From the NCBI GenBank assembly GCA_964418605.1, contig CAYQLY010000001.1:1-64000 (forward strand): DNA of 64,000 bases. The letters run 5' to 3'. The notes beneath the pieces were generated by a model that was not told the DNA's origin, searched no databases, and saw only the letters and a list, made by a program, of their open reading frames with translations. Both the position numbers and the translations under genes were made by a program. Shown here in pieces: positions 1-7,979 of this stretch; position 1 is the first letter of the stretch; every line of letters begins with the position of its first letter. The DNA comes from CAYQLY01 sp964418605 (GTDB lineage: Bacteria; Bacteroidota; Bacteroidia; Cytophagales; Cyclobacteriaceae).

Positions 1-345
<345 letters not shown>

Positions 346-386
346 AACAAATAACTCTCCTACTCTTTTTCCATGTCTAAAGGTCT

Positions 387-498
387 TAAGGCGTTTTTTT
401 GACGGGGGTGCACCTCTTCCCTTTCCGAACAGAGAAGTTAAGCCCCGCTCAGCCGATGGTACTGCAATCATATGCGGTAGAGTAGGTCGACGCCTTTC
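387..498 (+). rRNA. rrf: 5S ribosomal RNA
   Basis: The conserved 5S core (CCGAACAGAGAAGTTAAGCC) is present at 425-444. The closing stem is AAGGCGT (388-394) paired with ACGCCTT (490-496), which fixes both ends to within a few bases. It sits about 40 bases after the 23S end, the usual bacterial order, and is followed by a strong terminator. Confidence 0.95.
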
Positions 499-512
499 CT
501 TATTTTAATAAT

Positions 513-542
513 AAAAAAAGCCTTCAAAAGAAGGCTTTTTTT
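513..542 (+). terminator. Intrinsic terminator of the rRNA operon
   Basis: GCCTTC and GAAGGC form a stem around an AAAA loop, flanked by an A-run before and a seven-T run after. It lies 15 bases beyond the 5S gene and is oriented to end the rRNA transcript. Confidence 0.85.
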
Positions 543-938
543 ATTATGCATTATAGTGTTTTTTTCAAGAGCTAATAAACTATTTACTATCAAACGGCTA
601 ATGGGAATATAAGATTGATTAAATCTCATTGAGTCAATAAGCCCCCTCTTTTTTTTGTAAAGGATAACATTTTATCTATCTTAAAAAAGGATTAACAGTC
701 TACGAACTCTAATAGTAATGGTAAATCTATCGCTTTTATTCTGGCTGCTGCTTCTTTATAATCTTTTGTTTTCCAATCGTAATTAGTAAAAGAATCCTCT
801 AAAGCTCTTATTTATAAAGTAGGTATTTAAAATATAACATTTTGCTTTTATCATAGAGGCTTGTTCATTGGATAGATTCTACATAAAAATAGGTTTGTTT
901 TATCAAGTATATCCCTGTTTTCTGGTAATGGCCAAAAT
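543..938. other. Intergenic region with no intact gene
   Basis: About 400 bases between the rRNA terminator and the terminator of the minus-strand YbjN-like gene. I see no intact gene, tRNA or repeat. The only coding-like piece is a short minus-strand fragment at 692-808, listed separately. Confidence 0.6.
692..808 (-). pseudogene. Possible gene remnant (C-terminal fragment of about 38 codons)
   Basis: On the minus strand an open stretch of about 38 codons ends in TAA at 692-694. Its composition looks protein-like, with aromatic residues and mixed charge near the start (SFTNYDWKTKDYKEAARIK) and a hydrophobic end (LPLLLEFVDC). An in-frame stop lies just upstream and there is no start codon, so it cannot be an intact gene. 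I do not recognise the family. It may be the decayed tail of a lost gene or chance. Confidence 0.25.
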
Positions 939-972
939 AAAAAATTCCAACGTAAATAGGTTGGAATTTTTT
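937..972 (-). terminator. Intrinsic terminator of the YbjN-like gene
   Basis: AATTCCAAC and GTTGGAATT form a stem around an eight-base loop, with A/T runs on both sides. It is 14 bases past the stop of the minus-strand gene at 986, so it probably ends that transcript. It could work in both directions. Confidence 0.75.
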
Positions 973-985
973 ATTGATCGCTTAT

Positions 986-1423
986 TTAGTTTGCAGGAGG
1001 CCTTCCTGTGTTATATTTATTTTTGAAGAAATCATCGTATTCATCTGCATAGTTGCCTACACGGTGGAACATATTTAATGCTTCTTTTCCGTCTAAGCCT
1101 TCTAACTCACGGATCATCTTAATATAAATCCATGGTTCATAAACAGTAAAGGCAACACCATACAATTGATGGTTTGTTTCCAGTAGTTCTTTAAACAAAG
1201 CCTCTTTGTTGGATCCTGGAATTTCCATGATAGGTGCTACAATTTGAAAATAGCCACCTAATGTATTAGGCTCATCTGATTTCCAAACATCTATCCATAC
1301 AGGGGCAGAACCTTTTTGAAGATTCCACTGGCCTTTTTCCTCTCCTCTACATACAGAGGGGTCTACGCCTAATGATTTAATACACTCTTCAACGAGGTTG
1401 TAGTAATATTCTATTTTCTCCAT
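986..1423 (-). CDS. YbjN-domain (type III secretion chaperone-like) protein
   Basis: A 145-residue soluble protein, if read from the Met in MEKIEYYYN at 1421-1423. A more upstream ATG at 1442 would add seven hydrophobic residues and is less likely. The pattern of a long first helix, a central WIDVW strand, and a second half with PWIYIKMIRELEGLDGKEA is typical of the YbjN family, whose fold resembles type III secretion chaperones and is often seen as a short stand-alone protein in Bacteroidota. Biochemical role is not established. It is a single-gene unit with its own terminator, divergent from the amidoligase gene. Family assignment comes from overall pattern rather than a diagnostic motif. 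Confidence 0.6.
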   Translation of the reverse strand: MEKIEYYYNLVEECIKSLGVDPSVCRGEEKGQWNLQKGSAPVWIDVWKSDEPNTLGGYFQIVAPIMEIPGSNKEALFKELLETNHQLYGVAFTVYEPWIYIKMIRELEGLDGKEALNMFHRVGNYADEYDDFFKNKYNTGRPPAN

Positions 1424-1503
1424 AAAAATGATAGTTAAAAGCAAATAAACTAAAAAATAATTAATTATCCTAATTTAAAAAACCTTAAAATAATCCTTTT
1501 TAT

Positions 1504-1511
1504 TATTTTTG
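1504..1511 (+). promoter_or_regulatory. Bacteroidota-type -7 promoter box
   Basis: TATTTTTG matches the TAnnTTTG -7 consensus of Bacteroidota sigma-70-type promoters and lies 16 bases before the ATG at 1528. No clear -33 TTG is visible. Confidence 0.45.
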
Positions 1512-1527
1512 ATTAATTTGGCGTGGA

Positions 1528-2748
1528 ATGAAAAAAATTGGTCTTTTTGAAGCCTTTGGGGTAGAATTGGAGTACATGATTGTAGACAAGGAATCGCTTC
1601 GTGTTCTTCCAATTACCGACAAGATACTAGAAACGTTGGCAGGGACTATTACGGACGAGGCATTTAATGGAAAAATAAGTTGGTCCAATGAATTAGCTCT
1701 CCATGTTATTGAGCTGAAAACAACTTCGCCTGTTCCAGATTTGGCGGGTCTTGACAATCATTTTTTAGAGAACATACATCAAATTAATCAAATAGCTGCA
1801 TCATGGGGTGGTATGCTCATGCCTACGGCTATGCATCCATTCATGAATCCAGAGAAAGAGATGAAGCTATGGCCACACGGCTACAATGAAGTATATGCTA
1901 AATATGATGAGATATTTGAATGCAAAGGGCATGGATGGTCTAATTTGCAAAGTGTTCATCTTAACTTGCCTTTTCGTAATGATGATGAGTTTGCAAAGCT
2001 TCACGCGGCTATTCGTGTTATACTCCCCCTTCTTCCAGCATTAGCAGCAAGTTCTCCAATTCAAGAAGGGAAGTTGACAGGCTTTCAAGATACAAGGCTG
2101 GAAGTCTATCGATTCAATCAGAAGAGAGTCCCTGAAATTGTAGGGGATATTATACCAGAGCCTGTTTTTTCTCAAGCAGAATATGAAGAAAAAATTCTTC
2201 AAAAAATTTATAGAGCTGTTGCATCTTTTGATCCTGAAGGAATTTTACAAGAGGAATGGCTTAATTCCAGGGGTGCTATTGCTCGTTTTCATAGGTATGC
2301 TATTGAAATCCGAGTGCTTGATATTCAGGAGTGTCCATTAGCAGATATTTCTATTTTATATGTGATAGTCAGTGTACTTAAGTTATTAATAAATGAAAGA
2401 TGGGTTTCTTTTGACCATATTCGTTCTTTGAGTACACAACATCTTTCATTATTACTTTTGAAGATTATTCGAGAAGGAGAATATGCTATAGTTGAAGATG
2501 AGTCCCTGCTTAAGGCCTTTGGTTTATCAGCTTCTTGCAGTGCTCGCACCATTTGGAATCACCTCTTGAATGAGGCGGAAGATATACCAATGGTATATAG
2601 AAATACGTTAACATCTATTCTTCATAATGGCACATTATCTACGCGCTTAAAAAAAATGATGTCGAGTGATGTTCAACTATCTACAATTCAGTCTGCATAT
2701 CGAAAATGTTCTGATTGTTTGCAAAATAATCAGCTTTTGACCATATAG
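1528..2748 (+). CDS. Carboxylate-amine ligase, GCS2 (YbdK) family
   Basis: 406 residues, close to full length for the GCS2 glutamate-cysteine-ligase-like family, which joins a carboxylate (usually glutamate) to an amine using ATP. Near the N-terminus FGVELEYMI carries the paired acidic metal ligands. The middle has NLQSVHLNLPF and a DTRLEVYRF segment, and IARFHRYAIEIRVLDIQECP matches the conserved arginine-rich part of the fold. Cytosolic, with no signal peptide. The next gene is an N-formylglutamate amidohydrolase-family protein. Such pairs, often with an ATP-grasp RimK-like ligase, have been described as amidoligase systems that make small glutamyl metabolites. No ATP-grasp gene is in this window, and the true substrate is unknown. 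Confidence 0.8.
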   Translation: MKKIGLFEAFGVELEYMIVDKESLRVLPITDKILETLAGTITDEAFNGKISWSNELALHVIELKTTSPVPDLAGLDNHFLENIHQINQIAASWGGMLMPTAMHPFMNPEKEMKLWPHGYNEVYAKYDEIFECKGHGWSNLQSVHLNLPFRNDDEFAKLHAAIRVILPLLPALAASSPIQEGKLTGFQDTRLEVYRFNQKRVPEIVGDIIPEPVFSQAEYEEKILQKIYRAVASFDPEGILQEEWLNSRGAIARFHRYAIEIRVLDIQECPLADISILYVIVSVLKLLINERWVSFDHIRSLSTQHLSLLLLKIIREGEYAIVEDESLLKAFGLSASCSARTIWNHLLNEAEDIPMVYRNTLTSILHNGTLSTRLKKMMSSDVQLSTIQSAYRKCSDCLQNNQLLTI

Positions 2749-2857
2749 ATTATAAGATTTGCAATAGTAGAACATTTGTTTCTTAATTGACGTATAAGTC
2801 TTTTTGACATGTATTAAACAGAGTTTACAATAGTTAATAGTAATTTTTAGGAGAGAA

Positions 2858-3583
2858 ATGAGGAAAAAGAGTGGTACTAAAAAGAAGAATATACTTATTG
2901 TGACCTGTGAACATGGAGGTAATCAAGTTCCACAGGAATATCAAAATTTATTTAGAGGCCATGAAATTTCGCTTCATTCTCATCGTGGTATGGATTTTGG
3001 TGCGTTGGATCTTGCACAAGCATTAAAAAAGAGATATCGGGTGCCTGCTATTACATCACAGTATACACGCTTGTTGGTAGAGCTTAATCGTTCTATTAAT
3101 CATCCTGATTTATTTTCAGAAATTGTTTCTTATCTTCCTGAAGATGAAAGGCAAGCTATTTTAAAAAAATATTATTATCCCTATCGTAAGAAGGTAGAAA
3201 CTACTATCTTGAAGAATGTGTCGTCTAAACATACGGTTTTACACCTTTCTATTCATAGTTTTACGCCTATTTGGGAAGGTATAATGCGTAGCTGTGATAT
3301 TGGGTTTTTATATGATCCTCAGCGTGATGGAGAGAGGGAGTTTTGTAAAAATTGGAAGGAAAACATCAGAAAAATTGATCCTAATTTGAGATTAAGGTAT
3401 AACTATCCGTATAGGGGTGTTTCAGATGGGTTAACAACATACCTTCGAAAGAAATTCTCCAGCCAAGAATACATCGGAATAGAGTTAGAGGTTAATCAGC
3501 ATCTTCTTACTTCTGAACGAAAAAAAGAAGTCATACAAATTATAGTGGATTCTTTAAGTGAGTTTTCAATCTATCTTTTTTGA
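2858..3583 (+). CDS. N-formylglutamate amidohydrolase family protein
   Basis: 241 residues of the FGase family, zinc-dependent amidohydrolases that cleave N-acyl or N-glutamyl amide bonds. Recognisable pieces are TCEHGGNQVP near residue 17, with a likely metal-binding Glu-His pair, the HRGMDFGALDLA segment, ELNRSINHP, and HLSIHSFTP in the middle. The start follows a strong AGGAG sequence a few bases upstream, unusual for this AT-rich genome. The gene follows the GCS2 amidoligase by about 110 bases on the same strand, so the two probably act on the same glutamyl compound, one making and one breaking an amide. That link is inference. Confidence 0.8.
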   Translation: MRKKSGTKKKNILIVTCEHGGNQVPQEYQNLFRGHEISLHSHRGMDFGALDLAQALKKRYRVPAITSQYTRLLVELNRSINHPDLFSEIVSYLPEDERQAILKKYYYPYRKKVETTILKNVSSKHTVLHLSIHSFTPIWEGIMRSCDIGFLYDPQRDGEREFCKNWKENIRKIDPNLRLRYNYPYRGVSDGLTTYLRKKFSSQEYIGIELEVNQHLLTSERKKEVIQIIVDSLSEFSIYLF

Positions 3584-3636
3584 TATTCTAGAAATGTTTT
3601 TCTAAAATAGCTATAGAATTATCAAAAAGGTAAACT

Positions 3637-4599
3637 ATGGCTTTAATATCAGATAAAGAATCTGCCCAAGAATTGGCTTCCATCTATCAGTTGCTTCGTC
3701 GCGAGTTAGGTAAAAAAATAGTAGGGCAGGAAGCTATTATTCAGCAGTTATTGATTACTATTTTTTGCCAAGGTCATTGTTTGCTTATTGGGGTTCCTGG
3801 ATTAGCAAAAACACTTCTTGTACAGACATTGGCATCTGTTTTAGATCTCTCATTTAGCCGTATTCAATTTACCCCTGATCTTATGCCTTCAGATATATTG
3901 GGCTATGAGACATTAGACCAGCAGCGTTCGATACAATTTATAAAAGGACCCATTTTTGCGCATTTGATTTTAGCTGATGAGATTAATCGTACTCCACCAA
4001 AAACCCAATCCGCTTTGCTTGAAGCGATGCAAGAACGAGCTGTAACGGTAGGCGGTAAACATTATACACTGCCTAATCCCTTTTTTGTATTGGCCACTCA
4101 AAACCCCATTGAACAAGAAGGAACATATCCTCTTCCTGAAGCCCAATTGGATCGATTTATGTCTAATTTGGTGTTAACTTATCCTTCTTTTGAGGAAGAA
4201 GTATTCATTGTAAGAAATACAACTGCTCCTCAAAATATAGTTATTAATAAGGTAATAAACAGCACCCAACTTGTTGATTTTCAAAATCTTATTAAGAGGG
4301 TACCTGTATCAGATAATGTGCTCCAATATGCTGTTCAAACGGTAAGTAAGACACGTCCTGGAACGGCCTATGCCCCTTCTCAAGTTAACCAGTATATTCA
4401 ATGGGGTGCAGGGCCTAGAGCTTCTCAGTTTCTTATTTTAGGAGCTAAATGCCATGCTTTGCTGATGGGTAAGTATGCACCAGACATTGAAGATGTTCAG
4501 GCCGTCGCTGTTCCGGTACTAAGGCATCGTCTTATTTGTAATTTTAAAGCTGAAGCAGAAGGTGTAACTGTTGAAAAACTCATTCAAAAGCTACTTTAA
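3637..4599 (+). CDS. MoxR-family AAA+ ATPase
   Basis: 320 residues, the normal length for the MoxR family of AAA+ chaperone-like ATPases. Walker A is GVPGLAKT (residues 52-59), Walker B is LILADEINR (about 109-117), and sensor and arginine-finger segments are visible around ATQNPIEQEG and LPEAQLDRF. MoxR proteins usually work with von Willebrand A proteins to mature or insert metal into target complexes. Here no DUF58 or vWA gene follows directly. The only vWA gene nearby, at 7980, encodes a secreted protein and is separated by five genes. Cytosolic. Confidence 0.9.
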   Translation: MALISDKESAQELASIYQLLRRELGKKIVGQEAIIQQLLITIFCQGHCLLIGVPGLAKTLLVQTLASVLDLSFSRIQFTPDLMPSDILGYETLDQQRSIQFIKGPIFAHLILADEINRTPPKTQSALLEAMQERAVTVGGKHYTLPNPFFVLATQNPIEQEGTYPLPEAQLDRFMSNLVLTYPSFEEEVFIVRNTTAPQNIVINKVINSTQLVDFQNLIKRVPVSDNVLQYAVQTVSKTRPGTAYAPSQVNQYIQWGAGPRASQFLILGAKCHALLMGKYAPDIEDVQAVAVPVLRHRLICNFKAEAEGVTVEKLIQKLL

Positions 4600-4669
4600 T
4601 CCTGAAAAAAAATAGACGGTTTATGAAAAAAAACTTGTGATAAAAAAAATCTTCTCGTAATTTTATCCC

Positions 4670-5161
4670 ATGCCTTCTTTCGATATAGTTAATCAGGTTG
4701 ATCATCAAACGCTGGACAATGCAATAAATTCGGCTAAAAGGGAAATTTTAAATAGATTTGATTTTAGAGATTCTAAGAGTGTAATAGATTTAGATAAAAA
4801 AAAATTAACGATTCATATTGTTACAGAAAATGAGTTAAGAATAAAAGCGATTAGCGATGCCATTATTTCTCGAATGGTCAAGAATGGACTTGATCCTAAA
4901 TGTTTAGACTTTGGCAAGGAAGAATATGCTTCAGGAGATATGGTAAAAAAAGATATTCAGGTGAAAGAGGGAATTGAAAAAGAAATAGCTAAAAAAGTTG
5001 TAAAATTGGTTAAAGATTTAAATTTGAAGGTTCAATCTTCAATTATGGATGACCAAGTGCGTGTAACAGGAAAGAAAATAGATGAATTACAAACTGTAAT
5101 TGGATTTTTGAAAAAACAGAATGTGGGCATTCCGCTCCAATTTATTAATATGAAAAGTTAA
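4670..5161 (+). CDS. yajQ: YajQ family nucleotide-binding protein
   Basis: 163 residues, matching the YajQ family in length and sequence from the first residue (MPSFDIVNQVDHQTLDNAI) to the end (KKQNVGIPLQFINMK). YajQ proteins have two ferredoxin-like domains; members bind cyclic di-GMP or nucleic acid and act as cytosolic regulators. It heads a tight cluster with the H1-like gene five bases downstream and the peroxiredoxin after that, so the three are likely cotranscribed. The ligand in this organism is not shown by the sequence. Confidence 0.93.
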   Translation: MPSFDIVNQVDHQTLDNAINSAKREILNRFDFRDSKSVIDLDKKKLTIHIVTENELRIKAISDAIISRMVKNGLDPKCLDFGKEEYASGDMVKKDIQVKEGIEKEIAKKVVKLVKDLNLKVQSSIMDDQVRVTGKKIDELQTVIGFLKKQNVGIPLQFINMKS

Positions 5162-5166
5162 CGTTT

Positions 5167-5640
5167 ATGGCTAAGAAAAAAACAACATCAAAAAAAGGGA
5201 AAAGTACCGCCAAGTCAAAAAGTGCTAAGAGTGCTAAGAAGAAAAAGGGTACAAAAAAAGCTACTAAAAAGATAGCTAAGAAAAAAGGTGCTCCTTCTAA
5301 AAAGAAAAAAAGCAGTGTAAAAAAAGTTGCCCCTAAAAAAGCAAAAAAAGCAGCAAAAAAGAAGGCTACACCAGCTAAGAAAAAAGAAGTTTTTGCAAAA
5401 GAAAAACCATTGGCAACAACTCTTCTTTCCACCACTACTACGACTGCCTCAATAGCATCTACTGCCGCGCATGATGATGATATGGATATGGATGAGGAAA
5501 ATGAGATTGAAAAAGAGTTTAAAGATAATGAGCAGATGGATGATGAGTTTGTGGATGAAAGCGAAGATTATAGTGACGGAGAAGAAGGGGATGATTATAA
5601 TAGTGATGAAGAAGAGGAAGATGATGAATCAAGCTATTAG
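5167..5640 (+). CDS. Lysine-rich histone H1-like protein with acidic tail
   Basis: 157 residues in two opposite halves. Residues 1 to about 80 are almost entirely Lys, Ala, Ser, Thr and Pro in H1-like repeats such as KKATKKIAKKK, which would bind DNA or RNA by charge. A short Thr/Ser-rich linker follows (TTTTTASIAST), and from about residue 103 the chain is almost all Asp and Glu, ending DEEEEDDESSY. Bacterial H1-like proteins usually lack such an acidic tail, so the tail may moderate nucleic-acid binding in the manner of nucleoplasmin-like or HMG acidic tails. It lies five bases after yajQ and three before the peroxiredoxin gene. Low complexity makes homology calls unreliable. Confidence 0.75.
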   Translation: MAKKKTTSKKGKSTAKSKSAKSAKKKKGTKKATKKIAKKKGAPSKKKKSSVKKVAPKKAKKAAKKKATPAKKKEVFAKEKPLATTLLSTTTTTASIASTAAHDDDMDMDEENEIEKEFKDNEQMDDEFVDESEDYSDGEEGDDYNSDEEEEDDESSY

Positions 5641-5643
5641 TCG

Positions 5644-6096
5644 ATGACATTAGCTATTCATCAAATCGCTCCTGATTTTACACTTCCCTCCACAAGTGGA
5701 GATATGTTTTCTTTAGAAGAGGATGCAAAAGGTAAATCCTGTATCCTCTTTTTTTATCCTAAAGATTTTACGCGTGGATGTACTCAAGAAGTATGTAAGT
5801 TTAGAAATGCGTATTCTTTTTTTAAAGGCTTAAATATGGATATATGGGGAATTAGCCGTGATACTATTATTAGTCATCTTAAATTTAAAGAAAAACATTG
5901 CTTACCTTTTGATCTTTTATCAGATAAAGATGGCCGTGTCTGTAAAATGTACGGTGCGCTTATGCCCATCTTAAGATGGCCTAAGCGAGTTACTTATTTG
6001 CTAGATAATAAACATATTATTAAGGGTGTTTATCAAGATCTTTTTCACGCCCATAGGCATATTGATCATATGGTTAATGTGCTGGATGTAACTTGA
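5644..6096 (+). CDS. bcp: Peroxiredoxin, BCP/PrxQ type
   Basis: 150 residues with the thioredoxin-fold peroxiredoxin pattern. The peroxidatic Cys46 sits in YPKDFTRGCTQEVCKFR, and Cys51 five residues later is the PrxQ-type resolving cysteine, so an intramolecular disulfide is expected. The enzyme reduces hydrogen peroxide and organic hydroperoxides in the cytosol using thioredoxin. It starts three bases after the H1-like gene's stop, which suggests translational coupling in the yajQ operon. Confidence 0.93.
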   Translation: MTLAIHQIAPDFTLPSTSGDMFSLEEDAKGKSCILFFYPKDFTRGCTQEVCKFRNAYSFFKGLNMDIWGISRDTIISHLKFKEKHCLPFDLLSDKDGRVCKMYGALMPILRWPKRVTYLLDNKHIIKGVYQDLFHAHRHIDHMVNVLDVT

Positions 6097-6121
6097 TCTA
6101 TTTTTTTATATAAAATAGCTG

Positions 6122-6129
6122 TAAATTTG
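6122..6129 (+). promoter_or_regulatory. Bacteroidota-type -7 promoter box for accA
   Basis: TAAATTTG matches TAnnTTTG and is 39 bases upstream of the accA ATG. A TTG at 6093-6095 is a possible -33 element, though the spacing of 26 bases is long. Confidence 0.4.
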
Positions 6130-6168
6130 CCTATCTTATTTTTTTTCTAAATTTTAAACCAACGTGTC

Positions 6169-7119
6169 ATGTTGTTAGATTTTGAAAAGCCCATTTCTGA
6201 ACTTGAAGCTAAGTTAATTGATATGAAACAATTAGCTCAGGATAATAATGTTAATTTTGATCAGGCTATTGAAGAGCTCGAAAAAAGAATACTTGACTTG
6301 AAAAAAGAAACCTATAAAAATTTAACGCGTTGGCAACGGGTGCAACTTTCTCGTCATGCAGAAAGGCCTTATGCACTTGATTATATTTATGAAATCTGTG
6401 AAAATTTTGTAGAACTTCATGGCGATCGAAATGTCAAAGATGATAAAGCAATGATTGGTGGTTTGGGCCAAATAGATGGTCAAACTTTTATGGTTATTGG
6501 CCAACAAAAGGGTAGAAATACGAAAGAGCGTCAATTTAGAAATTTTGGGATGGCTAATCCAGAAGGCTATCGCAAAGCTTTGCGTCTTATGAAAATGGCT
6601 GAAAAGTTTAATAAGCCTATCGTGACTTTTATTGATACACCTGGTGCTTATCCTGGATTGGAAGCTGAAGAACGAGGGCAGGGTGAGGCAATAGCTAAAA
6701 ATATTCAAGAAATGTTTTTACTTAAGGTTCCTGTTATTTGTATTATTATTGGAGAAGGTGCATCTGGAGGTGCATTGGGTATTGGTATTGGTGACCGGGT
6801 ATATATGCTTGAAAACACATGGTATTCTGTTATTTCGCCTGAATCTTGCTCCTCTATTTTGTGGAGAAGTTGGAACTATAAAGAGCAGGCAGCTGAAGCT
6901 TTGAAGCTTTCAGCGGAGGATATGAAACAGTTTAAACTCGTAGATGGGATTATTACGGAGCCATTAGGTGGGGCTCATACTAATCCTACCGTGATGGCGC
7001 ATGACATTAAAAAAGCTATTTTAAGTGCATTTAAAGAACTGAATGTTATCTCTGTCGAGCAACGAGTTGCTCAGCGTATCGAAAAATTCTGTTCCATGGG
7101 AGAATATGTAGAATTGTAA
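6169..7119 (+). CDS. accA: Acetyl-CoA carboxylase carboxyltransferase subunit alpha
   Basis: 316 residues, the usual AccA length. The N-terminal coiled segment begins FEKPISELEAKL, followed by the crotonase-like carboxyltransferase domain with FVELHGDRN, FIDTPGAYPG, and the oxyanion-hole glycines in GEGASGGALGIGIGD. With AccD it transfers carboxyl from carboxybiotin to acetyl-CoA to form malonyl-CoA, the first committed step of fatty-acid synthesis. accD is not in the window. It has its own predicted promoter and is followed at short distance by an MBL hydrolase gene. Confidence 0.97.
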   Translation: MLLDFEKPISELEAKLIDMKQLAQDNNVNFDQAIEELEKRILDLKKETYKNLTRWQRVQLSRHAERPYALDYIYEICENFVELHGDRNVKDDKAMIGGLGQIDGQTFMVIGQQKGRNTKERQFRNFGMANPEGYRKALRLMKMAEKFNKPIVTFIDTPGAYPGLEAEERGQGEAIAKNIQEMFLLKVPVICIIIGEGASGGALGIGIGDRVYMLENTWYSVISPESCSSILWRSWNYKEQAAEALKLSAEDMKQFKLVDGIITEPLGGAHTNPTVMAHDIKKAILSAFKELNVISVEQRVAQRIEKFCSMGEYVEL

Positions 7120-7141
7120 ATATAAAAAGCCCGCTATCATT

Positions 7142-7978
7142 TTGAAATTACATACAATTAATACTGGATTCTTTAAGCTTGACGGGGGGGCTATGTTTGG
7201 AGTTGTTCCTAAGTCAATTTGGAATAAATTAGTTCCGTCTGATGAGTTTAATTTATGCACATGGGCTATGCGTTGCTTGTTAATTGAAAATGGCAAGCGA
7301 CTTATACTAGTTGATACGGGGATTGGTAATAAACAAGATTCTAAATTTTTCAGCCATTATTATTTGCATGGAGAAGATACGCTTGAAAAATCTATCCAAA
7401 AAGCTGGATTCTCTTTAGATGATATAACGGATGTTGTATTGACGCATTTGCATTTTGATCATTGTGGAGGAGCAGTTTCTTACTCACACGATCGTAGTAA
7501 ATTACAGTTAACATTTAAAAATGCAGTATATTGGAGTAATTCAGAGCATTGGAAATGGGCAGTAGAACCTAATCCAAGAGAAAAAGTTTCTTTTCTTAAA
7601 GAAAATATTTTGCCTATCCAGGAAAGTGGTCATCTGAAATTTGTGACAAACCCTTTGCATGATTTAGGTATTGAGATTATTGTAGTGAATGGTCATACTG
7701 AAAAACAAATGCTTCCTGTCGTTTATTATAAGGGTCAGAAGTTGATTTTTGCTGCTGATTTAATTCCATCTATAGCTCATATACCAATCCCCTATGTTAT
7801 GGGGTATGATGTGAGGCCGCTTTTGACATTGGAAGAAAAACAATTGATCCTCACTAACGCGGTTCAAGAAAACAGTATCCTGTTTTTTGAACATGATGCT
7901 GTTCATGAGTGTTGCACGCTTCAATTTTCAGAGAAAGGTATTCGAGTAAAAGAATCTTTTAAATTGAGTGAAATATAA
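7142..7978 (+). CDS. MBL-fold metallo-hydrolase
   Basis: 278 residues of the metallo-beta-lactamase superfamily. The metal-binding motif THLHFDHCGG lies near residue 100, and later ligands are in VNGHTEKQM and AADLIPS, the pattern of lactonase/quinol-type hydrolases. The only plausible start is TTG at 7142 (MKLHTINTGFFKLDGG), since no ATG occurs before the conserved N-terminal strand. No signal peptide, so cytosolic. It lies 22 bases after accA and may be cotranscribed. The substrate cannot be told from sequence; lactones, thioesters and phosphodiesters are all possible. Confidence 0.85.
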   Translation: MKLHTINTGFFKLDGGAMFGVVPKSIWNKLVPSDEFNLCTWAMRCLLIENGKRLILVDTGIGNKQDSKFFSHYYLHGEDTLEKSIQKAGFSLDDITDVVLTHLHFDHCGGAVSYSHDRSKLQLTFKNAVYWSNSEHWKWAVEPNPREKVSFLKENILPIQESGHLKFVTNPLHDLGIEIIVVNGHTEKQMLPVVYYKGQKLIFAADLIPSIAHIPIPYVMGYDVRPLLTLEEKQLILTNAVQENSILFFEHDAVHECCTLQFSEKGIRVKESFKLSEI

Positions 7979-7979
7979 T

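Noticed and set aside
5145..5435. Minus-strand frame encoding a Phe/Leu-rich membrane-like protein
   Set aside because: It is the mirror image of the Lys-rich H1-like gene: AAA codons read backwards give TTT and so Phe-rich text. The plus-strand gene has the better context and spacing.
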